64,000 nt of DNA from Megascapheus bottae (Eukaryota > Chordata > Mammalia > Rodentia > Geomyidae), in assembly GCA_024803745.1 (NCBI GenBank), contig JANJXV010000188.1, positions 310,001 through 374,000 on the forward strand, in the 5' to 3' direction. Both the position numbers and the translations under genes were made by a program. The notes below the pieces were generated by a model that worked only from the letters and a program-made list of their open reading frames with translations, had not been told where the DNA came from and ran no database searches. The number at the start of each line of letters is the position of its first letter. Position 1 is the first letter of the stretch. Below are positions 1-11,824 of the stretch, piece by piece.

Positions 1-900
1 TCGGGGGAGGGGGTCCGGTAGTAGGATGTTTGCTTGGGGTAGAGGCCAGGTAGTAGGATGTTTGCATATCAACGCAAGCAGGCATGTGTTGCTTATTGAC
101 CTACTTACAAGATGCAAGCACATTCTTACAGTAAGAATTCAGGGAGGGGGAGAATGTCCCCGATCTCCTCCCATCATCTTGAAATAAGTGAGGGGCAAGG
201 ATTTAGGCAATATCTGAATTATGGTAGGCGTTAACCTGAGAGGGGGGACAGAGGCCCTGATTCCTAGAATGGAGGCCATGTTGAGGAAGAAGCAAGACCC
301 ACTGGCTCATGTATCTGTCTTTCTGCTAAGGCCAAGCAACTTTTTGCGGGGGAATGGTTTTCATAGATGCCAACCTCCATGCTATTGGGCGTGTCCCTCA
401 GGAGACCCCGAGACTGAGGGCTGTTTAGGCTGTCTCCTCGCAGTCTTAGCTGCACCTCATGCAAATGCTCTACACCAGTCAACGGTAGATGCATATCCCT
501 CGAGTGGGGATTACGGTTCCTCTGGGGGCCCCATAGTCCCCATACCCATTTAGTATCTCCCTCATCTAGGCTATTCAGCACTGGATGGAAAATTCACCCA
601 TCCAGAGTCACCATAATGGCTGGAACCAACTAGGGGACTTTGAGTTTAGCACAGAATGTCCCATCACCAAGAGTTTTTGGTTCCAGTCCCCTCAGGAAAC
701 GGCTGTGGGGTGGTGGTAGAATCAGGCAGAACAGAATATGTGGCAGCAGTTTCATCTCTCAGTAACTCCAATGGAATGTCACACCTCCTGCTGGGTTGCC
801 AGCAAATTTCTGCACAAACTGGTTAAAGAAGCTAAACCTAAGGCCTGACTTCGGTGAATTCTCCCAATGATTCCCTGGTTGTTTTCCTGAGCACACTCAT
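1..900. other. Unrecognised segment, possible decayed LTR element
   Basis: No gene is recognised. A purine-rich tract at about 138-156 is followed by TGTCCCC, which resembles the polypurine tract and 5' edge of a retroviral LTR. A 110-codon plus-strand frame (221-553) and a 105-codon minus-strand frame (264-581) overlap each other and match nothing I know. Neither frame shows a signal peptide or domain. The LTR idea is inference only; I could not find the matching end or a second LTR. Confidence 0.2.
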
Positions 901-904
901 TTTG

Positions 905-1190
905 TCAGGCTGACAACCCATTAGTTTTTTTTTAACCTTTTCTTTTTTTAAAAAAAGAATTTATTAACGTTGATTTTTACATCATCTTTTCAATGACAAG
1001 TTTAATATACAAGTGTTCAAGGAGGCAATCTCTATTTACAATCACTGGGACTTAGTATTTAGAACTTAATCACAATGAAGCTAAGGTTTGTATGTCATAG
1101 AAACACATTAATTTATGAAATAAAACTATGTCTATAGAGTCATAGGTTTTTATGTCTATATAGAGGAGGAATTTAGATTAATGTGGAGAG
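905..1190 (-). mobile_element. Old LINE-1 3' end, minus strand
   Basis: A T-rich start followed by 'gatttttacatc' and a sequence about the 'cactggga..tag(a)ttttagaac' and 'tttttatgtctat' motifs is shared, in the same order and orientation, with the block starting at about 28295. There it runs on into LINE-1 ORF2-like sequence. I read both as the 3' end of an old LINE-1 on the minus strand, heavily mutated. Confidence 0.45.
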
Positions 1191-3400
1191 AATAGGGGAA
1201 TGCAGCCATAATATTTAACAACATATATCCTATGAACCTAGGGAAATGGAGAAGATAGGATAGGGGTTGATATATCCATCAAGATATATTGTACTTATAA
1301 ACTGATTGGTTAATATAAACCCACTTGTGTAACCACCTAAGATACTAAAAGTATAAGTTAAAATGGCATAGAACTATTTCTCTCTAATGTTTGGGTATAC
1401 CTCACCAATATTATCCTTGATATTGATTTATAAATTTGACTTAGAGAAAATTAAATTTAGATTATTATTATAGAGCTCTAAAGGTAGCATTTCATAAGCA
1501 AGAAATTCTGGAAGCTCCCAATGTTTTTTTTTTTTCCTGGAATGGTGATGTAGTAAGAATTTATCTTGTAGAAGATTAAGATATAATGATTTTTCTCTTT
1601 CTTTGCAATATTGTGAACTGCTTTAAGAGGCAGAAACCATTTGTAAAGGACAAATTCTATGCAAGATCAAATGATTAACTAAACCCACAACCTTAGTAGG
1701 CCAATATTTTCTCTCTTTATTCTCCATTGAGTTAACTGGCAAGACATTTTGCTCTGTACTCTAACAAACATACACGTTTTCTTTTTCACTTTTATGCAGG
1801 AGTAGGAGAAGGTAATGGAGCAGACCTGAAAATTGAAATAATAATGCAGCACAAGACTGTATTTACTTGTACTCGCCAAACCTGCACGGTGAGCCAAAGC
1901 TCATAAATGAGAATTCTCATGTTTGTGTCAAAGCTCCCAGTCAAGTGGCATGATGGTCTTCCCCAAAGTAACATTCACCAAAAAGAGACAGCTCTTGCCC
2001 TCTGTCACCATTCCAGTTGGCATTGCTTAGTTCAGATGCAAAGCAGAGCCTTGTTCCAAACAGTTTCTGAAAGATATTGTCAAACTGTGCTTCAGTTTAG
2101 TGCTGCTTCGAATTCACTTGTGCCCACAAATGCTAAGAATGTCCCCAGGAATTACTCGAAGCTTTAAATGCATACATCATGTCAGTATTTGCCATATGAT
2201 CTTCCTTTTGATCATTTTGATCATTTATTACAAAGCTCTGATTCTCAAATGCAGTGTTCTTGAAGGTCACCTTGGCACTTGTGGAAGTGGAAAGTCATAG
2301 GTTCAAAGAGTGATGCAGAATCTGTCCACTCAGCAATGGGCCCAGTGACTGTCATTGAGACGTTTTGTTGGATGTCACCTTGAGAGCAGTAGAGACAGCA
2401 TATGGACTGAGGAGATGCCTCTTTACCCACAGCCATTTCTGAAATGTTCAAGAAATTCTCAAGACTGTGCACCTTTTCCAGGAGAAATTGGCTAATTTCC
2501 TTTTTAATCCCAAAGGAAGCTTTCAGAATGATTCCTAGGTTCCTGTTGTAAGTTCTGTACATGCACACAAGTGTAGTGTGTTGTGAGGTTTAGGTAATAT
2601 ATTTGAATTTAATCTCTAATCTATGAGTTATCAAATCAGTGTAAAAAGTGACCATTTTCAAACCACTTTGTCACATGGGACACTGATCCCATCAATTCTT
2701 AGCCCACATTTATTCTTATTTTCCTGGATTTTAAGCTCTGAATCCGTAACAACCCTAGTGTAGCCAAGCTATTTCCATCAATATCTGGACCTACAAATTC
2801 CCATTAGAGAAGACTGACTCATCTGTTTGGCACATGGAATAAAATTCTCAGTTTCAGTGATATTTTTGCTGGTTTCTCTTCTCAGGCCTATATTATTCCT
2901 CCTTTATTAAAATCCTGCAATGACCAACTGAAATTCTACTTTCTAGAATATGCTTTGTTATTCAAACTTTCTGCTGTATACTGCCCTCCCATAGGACACA
3001 CTTGCACACTTCCTTATAAAGCTTGAAAACAATATATTATTTTCATATTGTTCTGTATGTAGAAAACTTCCTGAAAACTTGAAAATCATGTGAGAGTCTT
3101 CTGTGGGTATGTTTCTTAAAGCCTAGCATAGCTTTCTTCTTATTCTATGATGGTATATGAATATCAGAGTAATACATGGGATGATTTCATAGTTGTTAAT
3201 CCCCAAACTTGACCTGTTTGTGGTCATTCCATTCACTGGAATGGCTCATTGACCTCATCAGCAACATAATATTTGTCATGAAAGTGGGGTCAATTATTCA
3301 TTGCTTCTTGAACATCAATATACTGTTTCAGACTGAAGTTAAAGTGCATCCTTAAAAGAATATAAAAATCGGATGATTCACATAGAACAGTAATGTGTAT
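1190..3400. other. Intergenic; one unrecognised retrocopy-like stretch
   Basis: No gene is recognised. Between about 1800 and 2570 the base composition is less AT-rich, and the minus strand has a 107-codon open frame (2245-2568). That frame contains a run such as MAVGKEASPQSICC but no motif I can assign. It may be a decayed retrocopy or chance. The rest (1190-1790 and 2580-3400) is AT-rich with no visible structure. Confidence 0.3.
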
Positions 3401-3404
3401 TACA

Positions 3405-3770
3405 TTAGAAACTCCTGGTCATATAGGATGAGCCTAAATGAAAGGATCTCTAGGATATTGAAACAAGAGCTTTATCTTGTGTGATTGTGGCTCTTAATGC
3501 ACTCCGTTATTCCTCTTCTGTTTAGTTTCCTTCTGGTTAATCTCATATTGTTACTGTATCTGACTTTGTGACCTGGTATATTGTATGTATGTTTATTTGA
3601 TTATTTAAAATAGGAAAGAGAAGTGGGGAAACCATATGATTGGGAAAGGTGTTGGGAGAGGAAAATGGGGACAAAACCATGAGAGGTGGTATCAATGTGT
3701 GAGAAGTAAGACACCTACTATCTGGTGAATATAACTGTAATCCCTCTATACATTGCAATAAACAAAAAGA
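3405..3770 (+). mobile_element. LINE-1 3' UTR fragment, plus strand
   Basis: This is a 5'-truncated LINE-1. It matches the 3' tails of the longer copies at 20028-21160 and 32715-34275 along the same landmarks: 'ctcatattgttac', 'tatttgattatttaaaatagg', the G-rich stretch, 'accatgagaggtggtatcaa', 'ctatctggtgaatataa' and a final 'caataaacaaaaa' tail. It has no coding content; the minus-strand open frame across it is a shadow. Confidence 0.8.
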
Positions 3771-3779
3771 CACTTGTCA

Positions 3780-5900
3780 AAAATGAATACTTTGCTTCTC
3801 AAGTGTAGTCTTAAGATAGCTATCAAACATTTGGAGCCCAGTACCTTTACCACTTCAGAAAAAAATTACTGCTATTTTCTATATGAAATTACTGAGCTAT
3901 GAAATTATGAGTATATAATGAATTAAGGATGATTTAATGAGTGAAAAAGAATACTAATCGCTGGCAACACTTTGAGTTCCTAATTCCATGTGTTCATTAA
4001 GAGGTTGTCCATGATATTGATACTAATAGAGCAATCTTTTTGGTGCCCAACTGTCCGGACTTATGTGATGATATAAAAGTAAAATTTTCTTCTTCGGTGA
4101 GTCCTCAAGTATCCTGCATGATTGTATGCTCTTTTATTTGGTCTGGGTTTGCGATTTCCTTTGCTGCAGTTCCCTAAAATATAAAGGACAGATAAAAATG
4201 CATGTCTCGGGAAGGGGAGGAAAACACAAAACAAAGTCATCAGGATTTCTTGTATATATTTAAAATATTTCTGATCACTTTCTTCTGAATTGTAAGCACT
4301 TGATATCTCTTACTTATCAAATGAGAAAAGTATGAAAGCAAAGATGCTAAAAAGAACCCGACATTGTTGGCTTTACATAAGAGTAATTACAGTTGTGTTG
4401 TCTATCTTTTAAACACGTCGTGATCAGTGTGTTTACCAAATGTGAGGGAGATTTTACTTTCCTGTCCATAATTATCTATTGACTTGCTATCATTAGTATG
4501 ACTGTGTAATTTTAATGGATCAGCCGTACATGTCATGTCTGAGTGTCATATATGACTATAATGATTTTCTATGAAATCATCTATTCCTACTCTCAGTAAG
4601 AACTTCCATGTGTTCTGTATGCCCTCCTTCATTACCTGCTTGCTCACTGCTGAGCAGTCTTAGGTACTGAGATATGAATGTGAATGTTGAAGCAAGTAAC
4701 CACCTGGGAAGTCTCTCCATTTCAATGTTTCCCCTTGGATAACAGAACCACTGTGAATTCTTGCTTAGCTAGTGTCTCTAAACAAACACTGTGGTTTTTT
4801 TCCCTGGTGCAGGGGGTCTTGATGAGAGCTAGTTTTGTGATTATTAAGGGTTTGTTTTGTTTTTGGCCATACTTTGGTTTGGATTTTTGCTTGGTTTACT
4901 TGCTTGGCTAAACATCTATCACTCGAGTCATGCCTCCAGCCCTGTTTGTTTGCTGGTTAACGTGGAAACAATATTTTACTTTTTGCCATGGCTGACTTTG
5001 ATCCTCCAGATCTCAGCTTCTTGTGTAGCTAGTCATCACCAATATTGATGCCTAATTATTCAAACTAGCTGTCAGTTATGGAAATAGATGTGAGTTCTAT
5101 GTCTTTGGGCTGACTCTCAAGGACTCTGTCTCTGGACAGGACCATACATTCCAGCTTTGTTGTGATGGAGCTCCAGGTGAAATGGCTGTGGATGCTGTAC
5201 AGTGTGTCTTTCACAGGATGATTGTTTACCCTGGTGGGGAGTGGCTTCATGTCTAATTGGCCCACTGGTGACCATGGATGCTCCTCACAGGAAGCTTGTT
5301 TGTACTGACAGATGACCTATAGCTGCTTCCTGACTTTCTACCAAATTAATCACTCTAGGAAAACCCTGAATAGAGCAGGTTGTATATGCTTATTACATAA
5401 GTCACCAACAAAGCATGAAAACACAACACAGTGAATAAGAGAAGCAGTTTATGACAGAGAAGGGAAAGGCAGCACAACTTGCAGGGCCAGTGGATGGAGG
5501 GGAGCCATCCAGGGGAAACTGATACCTGACCAGTGGAGGGACACAAGGCAACCTTAGAAGCAAATAACATTCTCTTGGGGCCAGGTGTGACCTTAGCAGG
5601 TTTTCCATGGGAGGTTTCATTGTGGTCCAAGGTGCGGTAACACAAGTAGTCACTATGACATATCTTCAGAGATCCCTGGAAGTATGGAGTCACTAGGTCA
5701 AGTGCATTGTATCTGCTGTCACATAGATAGGTGATCACTAGAAAATGGGTGCATGAGACAAGTGTCTAGCTCATTCCCACTGAGGAACTGAGAGGTAGCA
5801 GAGACTGGAAACTGTTGGGGGTGGCTGTGCCCTGCTTCTGGTATTCCAGCCTAACAGAGTCAAAATGAAAACAGAGCAAACAGAAAGGATGAAGAATTCA
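3780..5900. other. Intergenic, nothing recognised
   Basis: Unique-looking, mostly AT-rich sequence. The longest frame is 127 codons on the minus strand (5355-5738). It has no recognisable domain and overlaps a second frame on the same strand, so I treat it as chance. No exon pairs or repeats stood out. Confidence 0.4.
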
Positions 5901-5911
5901 ACACAGTATGT

Positions 5912-5920
5912 TTGGTGTGT

Positions 5921-5964
<44 letters not shown>
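5912..5964. repeat. (TG)n microsatellite
   Basis: A nearly pure TG dinucleotide tract of about 50 bases with one early TATG interruption. Confidence 0.95.
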
Positions 5965-5967
<3 letters not shown>

Positions 5968-7335
5968 CATAGGTCTTTATTTGATTCTTTAGTGGTGTTC
6001 TAATCAGATTGAGAGATCATTGTCTATATTAATCATATAAAAACATCCCTGAAGTTGAATTGGTGCCAAATGGTCATTCTATGTTTAACTTATTGAGAAA
6101 CCCACAGACGCTTTTCTACCATTGCTTTCCCATTTGGCATTTGTGTCAGCAAGGTCTGAGGACTTGTGTGAACAAGGTCTGTGGTTTTGCTGAATTTTGT
6201 TGGTGATCCTAGTGGGTGAGACAGTAGAAGTCCAGCTCTGCTCTGCATGTGCTTGCCACCTTTGGGGTATACTCTCTGACTAACTGAAGTATATGCTCAA
6301 ACCCTTGGTGTTTGTTGCATCTGCTTTTGTTTTTCAGACATTAGTTTGTGAATTAAAAATATTGTGAATACAAGATCCCATCCAGATACAAAATATGCCT
6401 ATGTTTCCCTCTATTTTGGTGCAATATTTTTTCACCCTGATTATGTCTTTTAATGAAATCCAACTGAACACTTGTTTTCTATTTCATTGTAGTAATTTTG
6501 ATCCTTTATATTTTTAATGAAAAAGTATTCTCTTCAAGCCTCTGAGTACATTGTAATAGATAGGATGTTGCAATTGATGTACACAAAAAGGCAGAAGGAA
6601 GGAACGTCAACCCCAATGCAATTATTAGTTTTTGGTATCCATTTTATTATACAAATCACCTCTTTCTTTAATCATGTGTTTTTAGAAGCTTCCAAACTAT
6701 TATGATGACTGCGCATTCTTCATGTGGTTCCATACATCTCTCATAGAGAAAAACAGGTAAGGACAGATTGTAAGACAGATTGGCAATTCCTTTGCCTACT
6801 ATACTAAGCTCATTTTCTACAAAAATAAAGAATTGCTTAAGCAAACATTTCCTATCCCTTACCATAAGGCAATGTGTCAGTGAAGAGGCAATTACCCAGA
6901 TCATAATAATGATCAAGTTCTCTCACGAAGTGTACATTTACCCGGTTCCTGGAATATAGAAAGGTCTAAGTGGATGTCATTTTATTGGGTCATGATTGTG
7001 GGATTAGTCTAGGGAGGCTTTAGCTGGCTTTCTTCTGCTGTAAGCACATTTCCATGTAGGACAGAAGTTTTAAGGCCTGAGAACTATTAACAATTTCAAA
7101 AGCATTGTTTGGTTAACCTCCCCTTTGAAAAGGTTTCCTCATAACTGAATGATGTATTATTGCTAAGAACCTACTACTTTATCTAGAAACTCATTCCTGA
7201 ACCTACAAAGACTCAGTTTTCAGGAGTATTGACCTGTGGTGGTAAAAAGAAAAACACTTTCTAGATCATTCACATCAAGGCAGAAATGACTGTTGCCATG
7301 TCCTCATAAAAGTGTGAGGATAGATATGAAGTCCT
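5965..7335. other. Intergenic, nothing recognised
   Basis: AT-rich sequence with only short open frames (82 codons or fewer). I see no repeat family, exon or regulatory element I can support. Confidence 0.4.
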
Positions 7336-7339
7336 TGGA

Positions 7340-7545
7340 GCTGGGGGAGGTGGCTCAGGCCTATTATCCTAGCTACTCAAGAGCCTGATCAAAAGATTAA
7401 GGCTCAAAGCCACCCTGGGCACTAAGGGACCTGAGACTCTTATCTCCAATTAACCTCTAGAAAAGGGAAATAGGGGTTGGGTTAAGGGTAGGGTGTTATT
7501 CTTGGATTGTAGAGCTCAGGGACAACACTCAGGCCCCATGACCCA
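7340..7545 (+). mobile_element. SINE-B (composite B1/ID-like), plus strand
   Basis: It starts with a B1-like 'ggtggctcaggcc..at.atcctagctact' half. 'cttatctccaattaacc' follows, then the ID-like right half ending in 'gctcagggacaac..tcaggcccc'. The copy is mutated and runs straight into the (GA)n tract that seems to have grown from its tail. Confidence 0.8.
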
Positions 7546-7549
7546 CCAA

Positions 7550-7551
<2 letters not shown>

Positions 7552-7621
<70 letters not shown>

Positions 7622-7625
7622 TGGG
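7552..7625. repeat. (GA)n microsatellite with G-run
   Basis: About 60 bases of pure GA followed by a run of G. It forms the tail of the preceding SINE-B. The 65-codon minus-strand frame across it is an artefact (poly Leu-Ser). Confidence 0.95.
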
Positions 7626-7639
7626 GCGGGGAGGAGAAT

Positions 7640-7745
7640 GAAGACCTTGGGCCATGAGTTTGTCCTAGTGGTAGAGTGCTTGTCTAACATGCACAAAGAC
7701 CCAGGTTTGATTCCTCGGTACCACATACATAGAAAAAGCCAGAAG
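7640..7745 (+). mobile_element. SINE-A head (ID-like), plus strand, partial
   Basis: It holds the tRNA-related half: 'cctagtggtagagtgcttg', 'acatgca..aagacccaggtttgattcctcggtaccacatacatag'. The B-box-like GGTTTGATTCC is visible. The right half of the element is missing. Confidence 0.8.
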
Positions 7746-8127
7746 AGGTGCTGGATAGTATTGATTACATCCAGTGCCAGACTTCTCTTGAAATCTGAAC
7801 TGGGCCTGATAATACCTCAAATCTATTAAGACAGCAGCAAGAAAGCCTCATTTCTACAGATTTGTAACTCACATACAATTTGATTTTGGAAAGAGTAAAC
7901 TCTACATTTAAAGGAAAAATTCTATCAATTTTCCTACGTGTCCAGCTGTCTCTTGAGCAAAGTCCTCAACAAAGGCAGGGTGTTTACTTGTTGCTTCTTG
8001 TCAAACTGGTTCTTGCTAAAGGATAGCTTTGTCCTTTCCACCACCATCATCTCATTGGAGATTATAAGAACATTGGATCCTCCTTTTTGTAGTCATTTCT
8101 GGAAAATTGGTATCATTTTTTTCCTTG

Positions 8128-8449
8128 CTTGATAAATCTTTTTTTTTGCCAGTCCTGGGCTTGAGCTCAGGGCCTGAGCACTGTCCTTGGACTTTCTCAA
8201 GGCTAGAGCTCTACCACTTGAGCCTCAGCACCATTTCTGGCTTTTTTGTACGTATGTGGTACCAAGGAATCGAACCCGGGTCTTCATGCATGCTAGGCAA
8301 GCACTTTAACCACTAGGCCAAACTCCCGGCCCAATTCCGGCTTTTTGCTATGTATGTGGTACCGAGGAATCGAACCCGGGTCTTCATACATGCTAGGCAA
8401 GCACTTTAACCACTAGGCCAAACTCCCGGCCCTTGATAAATCTTTTTTA
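8128..8449 (-). mobile_element. SINE-A, minus strand, with duplicated head and target-site duplication
   Basis: A full minus-strand SINE-A starts at the T-tract near 8139. A second copy of only the tRNA-related head (about 8333-8432) follows directly. The two heads are almost identical. The whole insert is flanked by a direct repeat of 'cttgataaatctttttt' (left copy from about 8129, right copy from about 8432). This shows the head-head-body element was inserted as one piece, or was duplicated after insertion, and that it is young. Confidence 0.9.
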
Positions 8450-8506
8450 CACTGATGAGATTGTGGCTTAGACAAAAACATCATTTCACCGATTCAGGGC
8501 GATATA

Positions 8507-8745
8507 GCTGGGCACTGGTGGCTCAGTGACCTGTCATTCTAGCTACACAGGAGGCTGAGATCTGAGGAACAGTTTGAAGCTAGCCTGGGCAGGCATGTCT
8601 ATGTCACACTTATCTCCAATGAGTCCTTGAAAAATCAGAAATGCAACTGGAGCTCAAGTAAGAGAGGGTCAGCTTGAGCAGAGAAAGTTTATTGAGAACT
8701 CAAGGTCATGAGTAGAAACCCCACTACTGACATTAATGTAAACAA
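8507..8745 (+). mobile_element. SINE-B, plus strand
   Basis: The B1-like start 'gctgggcactggtggctca' is followed by 'ctagctacacaggaggctgagatctgagg' and 'cttatctccaat'. A diverged right half ends in an A-rich tail with 'acaaaaaaaacccc'. Confidence 0.8.
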
Positions 8746-8812
8746 AGACAAATACAAAAAAAACCCCAGAACACTATTTAATTACGAGGTTTCATTATAC
8801 ACCCAATTATGT

Positions 8813-9027
8813 CTTGGTAATTATTGTGACAGTCCTGGGGCTTGAACTCATGGCTTCTGCACTGTTCTTTGGCCTTCTCAAGGCTAGAGTCCTACCACTT
8901 GATCCACAGCACCACTGTCAGCTTTTCCTATGTATGTGGTACTGAGTCATTGATCCTGGGTCTTCATGCATGCTAGGCAAACACTCTTACACTAGGCCAA
9001 ACTCCCAGCCCCTTGGTAACTTTTGTT
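8813..9027 (-). mobile_element. SINE-A, minus strand, with target-site duplication
   Basis: The element spans about 8831-9012, from 'gtcctggggcttgaactca' to 'aggccaaactcccagcccc'. The flanks carry imperfect copies of 'cttggtaattattgt' and 'cttggtaacttttgt', which I read as the target-site duplication. Confidence 0.85.
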
Positions 9028-9044
9028 AATTATAAACACTTAGA

Positions 9045-9205
9045 ATATATGTTTGTTTGTTTATTTGAAGTAGGGAAAGGGGCGAAACAACATGATTGGA
9101 AGGGGGTGGGTGGAGGGAAACAGGGAGAAACACATGAGAAGGTGTATTAATGTGTGAGAAGACCTGCACCTCCTACTACCTGACAAATGAAATTTAAAAA
9201 GTTTT
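9045..9205 (+). mobile_element. LINE-1 3' UTR fragment, plus strand
   Basis: This is the last ~160 bases of the LINE-1 3' UTR. It has 'tttatttgaagtagggaaag', a G-rich tract, 'cacatgagaaggtgtattaatgtg' and 'ctactacctgacaaatg', followed by an A-rich tail. Confidence 0.75.
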
Positions 9206-9431
9206 ACAAAACACTTAGATAATATGCTCAATGTGGGTGTCAGTAATTCTCTAACAGGCATGTTGTGACTGATCAATTTGTTTCTGAAGATTAAGGTCTT
9301 TTATGTCATTCCAAAGAGGCAGAATGGGCTAAGTAGTGAAGACTAGTAGGACTTAAATCCTGGTTGCAGCCAGCAAGTCTCTTTGTAAACAAGGGTGTGC
9401 TATTGGATGACTATTCTGTTTTGGTTTTATT

Positions 9432-9725
9432 GTTCTTTTTTTAATGTCGGGAGAATGTAAAGATGGATTATAGTTATATTCGTCAGGTAGTAGGTGCATT
9501 ACTTCTCATATAATTGTACCCCTTCTCATGCTTTTGTCCCCTCCTCCACCTCCCAGTCCTCTCTTTTCCCCCAATCCCTTCCCTGTTTCAAATAAACAAA
9601 TAAATGTGTATACAATATACCAGGTAGCAAGTCACACACAGTAACAACATGAGAAAAACCATAAGGGCAAAAAAACGAGAAGAGAAATAACATAGTACAT
9701 TAAGAACTACAGTCACATACTGTAA
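9432..9725 (-). mobile_element. LINE-1 3' end, minus strand
   Basis: Reverse complement of the same LINE-1 3' UTR: a T-tract, 'ttcgtcaggtagtaggtgca', 'tttcaaataaacaaataaatg' and 'gagaagagaaataacatagta'. It lies head-to-head with the plus-strand fragment 230 bases to its left. Confidence 0.8.
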
Positions 9726-10140
9726 GCCCTAAAAGAAAATGTAATGACTTTTTTTCCTGTCCTTAGACTTTATTTAACACGAGCTGACCTGGACAATCCA
9801 CATAAAGAAAAGACATGGAACATATATCGTCCAGACTTTGCTGTAGATATATTCTTTGAAGAAGTCTTTCAGTGACAAACACACTATCTTTATACCCATC
9901 ACTGTTTAAATTTTCTGTATGTTTATTAAATAAATTATATATTGGTAATAGTAACCTGTCTTCAGAGTGTGTATGTTTCTATGAACTCATCAATGCATGT
10001 ATACATATGTACATACATCATAATCTTGAATTGGCTAGTTTATGAATTTACCAATTGTATGTCTCCACAACTACTGGCCTTCTTCTCTCAACTCATTTTC
10101 TTTCTTCCCTGTGTATCCAGTTTTCAGAATTGCTACAAAA

Positions 10141-10382
10141 AAGCCAGGAGTGGTGGCTCACTCCTGTAATCCTAGCTACAGAAGAGGATGAGATCTGAGG
10201 ATCTGGGTTCAAAGCCAGCCAGGGTACTAAATACCATGAGACTGTTATCTCCAATTAACCACTAGGAAACCTGGAAGTGGCCCCTGGCTCAAGGGCCAGG
10301 GCAATAGCCTTGAGCTGAAGAGCAAAGGGATTGTGCCCAGGCCCAGAGTTCAAACCCCATGACCAGCAGAAAAATAAAAAAG
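10141..10382 (+). mobile_element. SINE-B, plus strand
   Basis: A well-preserved composite SINE. The B1-like half is 'aggagtggtggctcactcctgtaatcctagctac'. The middle is 'gagactgttatctccaatt', and the right half is 'gaagagcaaaggga..cccaggccc.gagttcaaaccccatgacc' with an A tail. Confidence 0.9.
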
Positions 10383-10589
10383 TACTGCTAGAAAAATATG
10401 CATATAATTTACATCATTCTACCTCTAATAGTCTATAGTGAAAATAATTTATTTCCAATACACTATGTTACAAGCTCTTTAAATTTTAAAAAGAGTTTTC
10501 AGGTAAGATAGGTATTTAGAACTACTTATGTTCCAGCAGTAACCCTCTTGGGAATTTATCCAAAAGACTGAAAGTCAGTATACAATAAA

Positions 10590-10617
10590 GATATATATAT
10601 ATATATATATATATATA
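10590..10617. repeat. (AT)n microsatellite
   Basis: About 28 bases of pure alternating A and T. Confidence 0.9.
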
Positions 10618-10909
10618 CCTCCATGTTCATTGATGCACTAATTACTATACAACCATGTTAAGGAAACAGCTCAGATGCCCTACATCAGATTGATCCAGAG
10701 AGAGAGGAAGAGTGAGGAATTTTATATCAAAATGGACCTAGGTAACTTGAGAAATGGAATAGATTGGGAGAAATTGGGAAAAATGATTGAAGGCGTGGCA
10801 TGGATCAACATGCATTGCACTCAGAAAGTGACATGTTCGATTGAAACCACTAATTAAATATAATGTACTAATTAAATGTAATGCACAAAAGATTTTCCAA
10901 AGATGTTTC

Positions 10910-11140
10910 AACTGGGAGATAATGCCTCATGCCTGTAATCCTAGCTACTCAGAAGGCTAAGATTTGAGGATCCCAGTTCAAAGACTGCCTGGTCAGGAAT
11001 ATATGTGATTCAGATGTCCAGTTAATCACGTCCCCAAAAAAGTAAGAAGTGGATTAAGTGGTAGAACACTACACTAGAGCCAAAAAGCTCATGACAGTGC
11101 CCTGGCCCTGAGTTCAAGCACATAATGGGCACATACCCAG
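10910..11140 (+). mobile_element. SINE-B, plus strand, diverged
   Basis: It starts 'gataatgcctcatgcctgtaatcctagctactcag' and ends 'agtgccctggccctgagttcaagcac'. Its tail region appears to have seeded the CT/CA simple repeat that follows. Confidence 0.75.
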
Positions 11141-11164
11141 GTACATTCCCGCATGTATGGGCTC

Positions 11165-11310
11165 TCCCCCTCTCTCTCCCTCCCTCTCTCTCTCTCTGTC
11201 TCCCTCTCTCTCTCTCTCTTTTTCTCTCTCTCCCTCTCTCTCTCTCTCTTTTGCTCTCTCTCTCTCTCTCTCTCACACACACATACATACATATGCACAC
11301 ATGCACACAC
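11165..11310. repeat. (CT)n then (CA)n simple repeat
   Basis: About 110 bases of CT-rich tract pass into a CA/CATA tract. Five overlapping open frames on both strands cross it (Arg-Glu or Ser-Leu repeats). They are artefacts of the repeat. Confidence 0.95.
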
Positions 11311-11824
11311 AAATTTTAAAAAGGAAAATAGACTTTTCAATATCATAGAAGAGCAAAGTTATTAGTATACTTCGGTAGCTACTTTAGAGAGTTATTCATG
11401 ATAATTCTAAAAATAGTAACATTTATGGAGCCCAATCATAATAAATCGCACTGCCTAGAAGCTCTTCAATAGTAAATTCATTTAGTCCTCATAATTCAAG
11501 TGCTATCATTACTTCTATTTTCCTGGGAAATTAGAAGTTTGGACAATTAGATATATCAAAAAATTAGTAAAGTAACAAATTCAGGATTTACACCCAACAT
11601 AGTAATCTAATACGTTGGATAGCATGCCAGTAAGGGAATAGCTTTCTCTATTTTTTCTTATTCACTTGGTACCATAATGATGGACTCTTAATCACCAAGA
11701 AGGCAGGTACTCTGCATCCCCTACCAAACTAAAGCTAAACAGTAAACCGCTGACAATTTGCATAATCCTTAGTCTACCCCCAGGCTCCCACCCCGTTTAG
11801 GGTGGAATTAATCCAGGATCAGAA
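11310..11824. other. Intergenic, nothing recognised
   Basis: AT-rich sequence with no exon or repeat I can name. It ends at the GC-rich edge of the DHX16 pseudogene. Confidence 0.4.

Noticed and set aside
1790..2570. Possible retrocopy of an ADP-ribosyltransferase-like gene on the minus strand
   Set aside because: A few short similarities (an LFLV.VTLGK-like stretch) were seen, but they are too short and frame-broken to name a family.
5355..5738. 127-codon minus-strand frame
   Set aside because: No recognisable domain, no splice context, and an overlapping frame on the same strand; probably chance.
11022..11365. Five frames rich in Arg-Glu or Ser-Leu
   Set aside because: All are translations of the CT/CA simple repeat.
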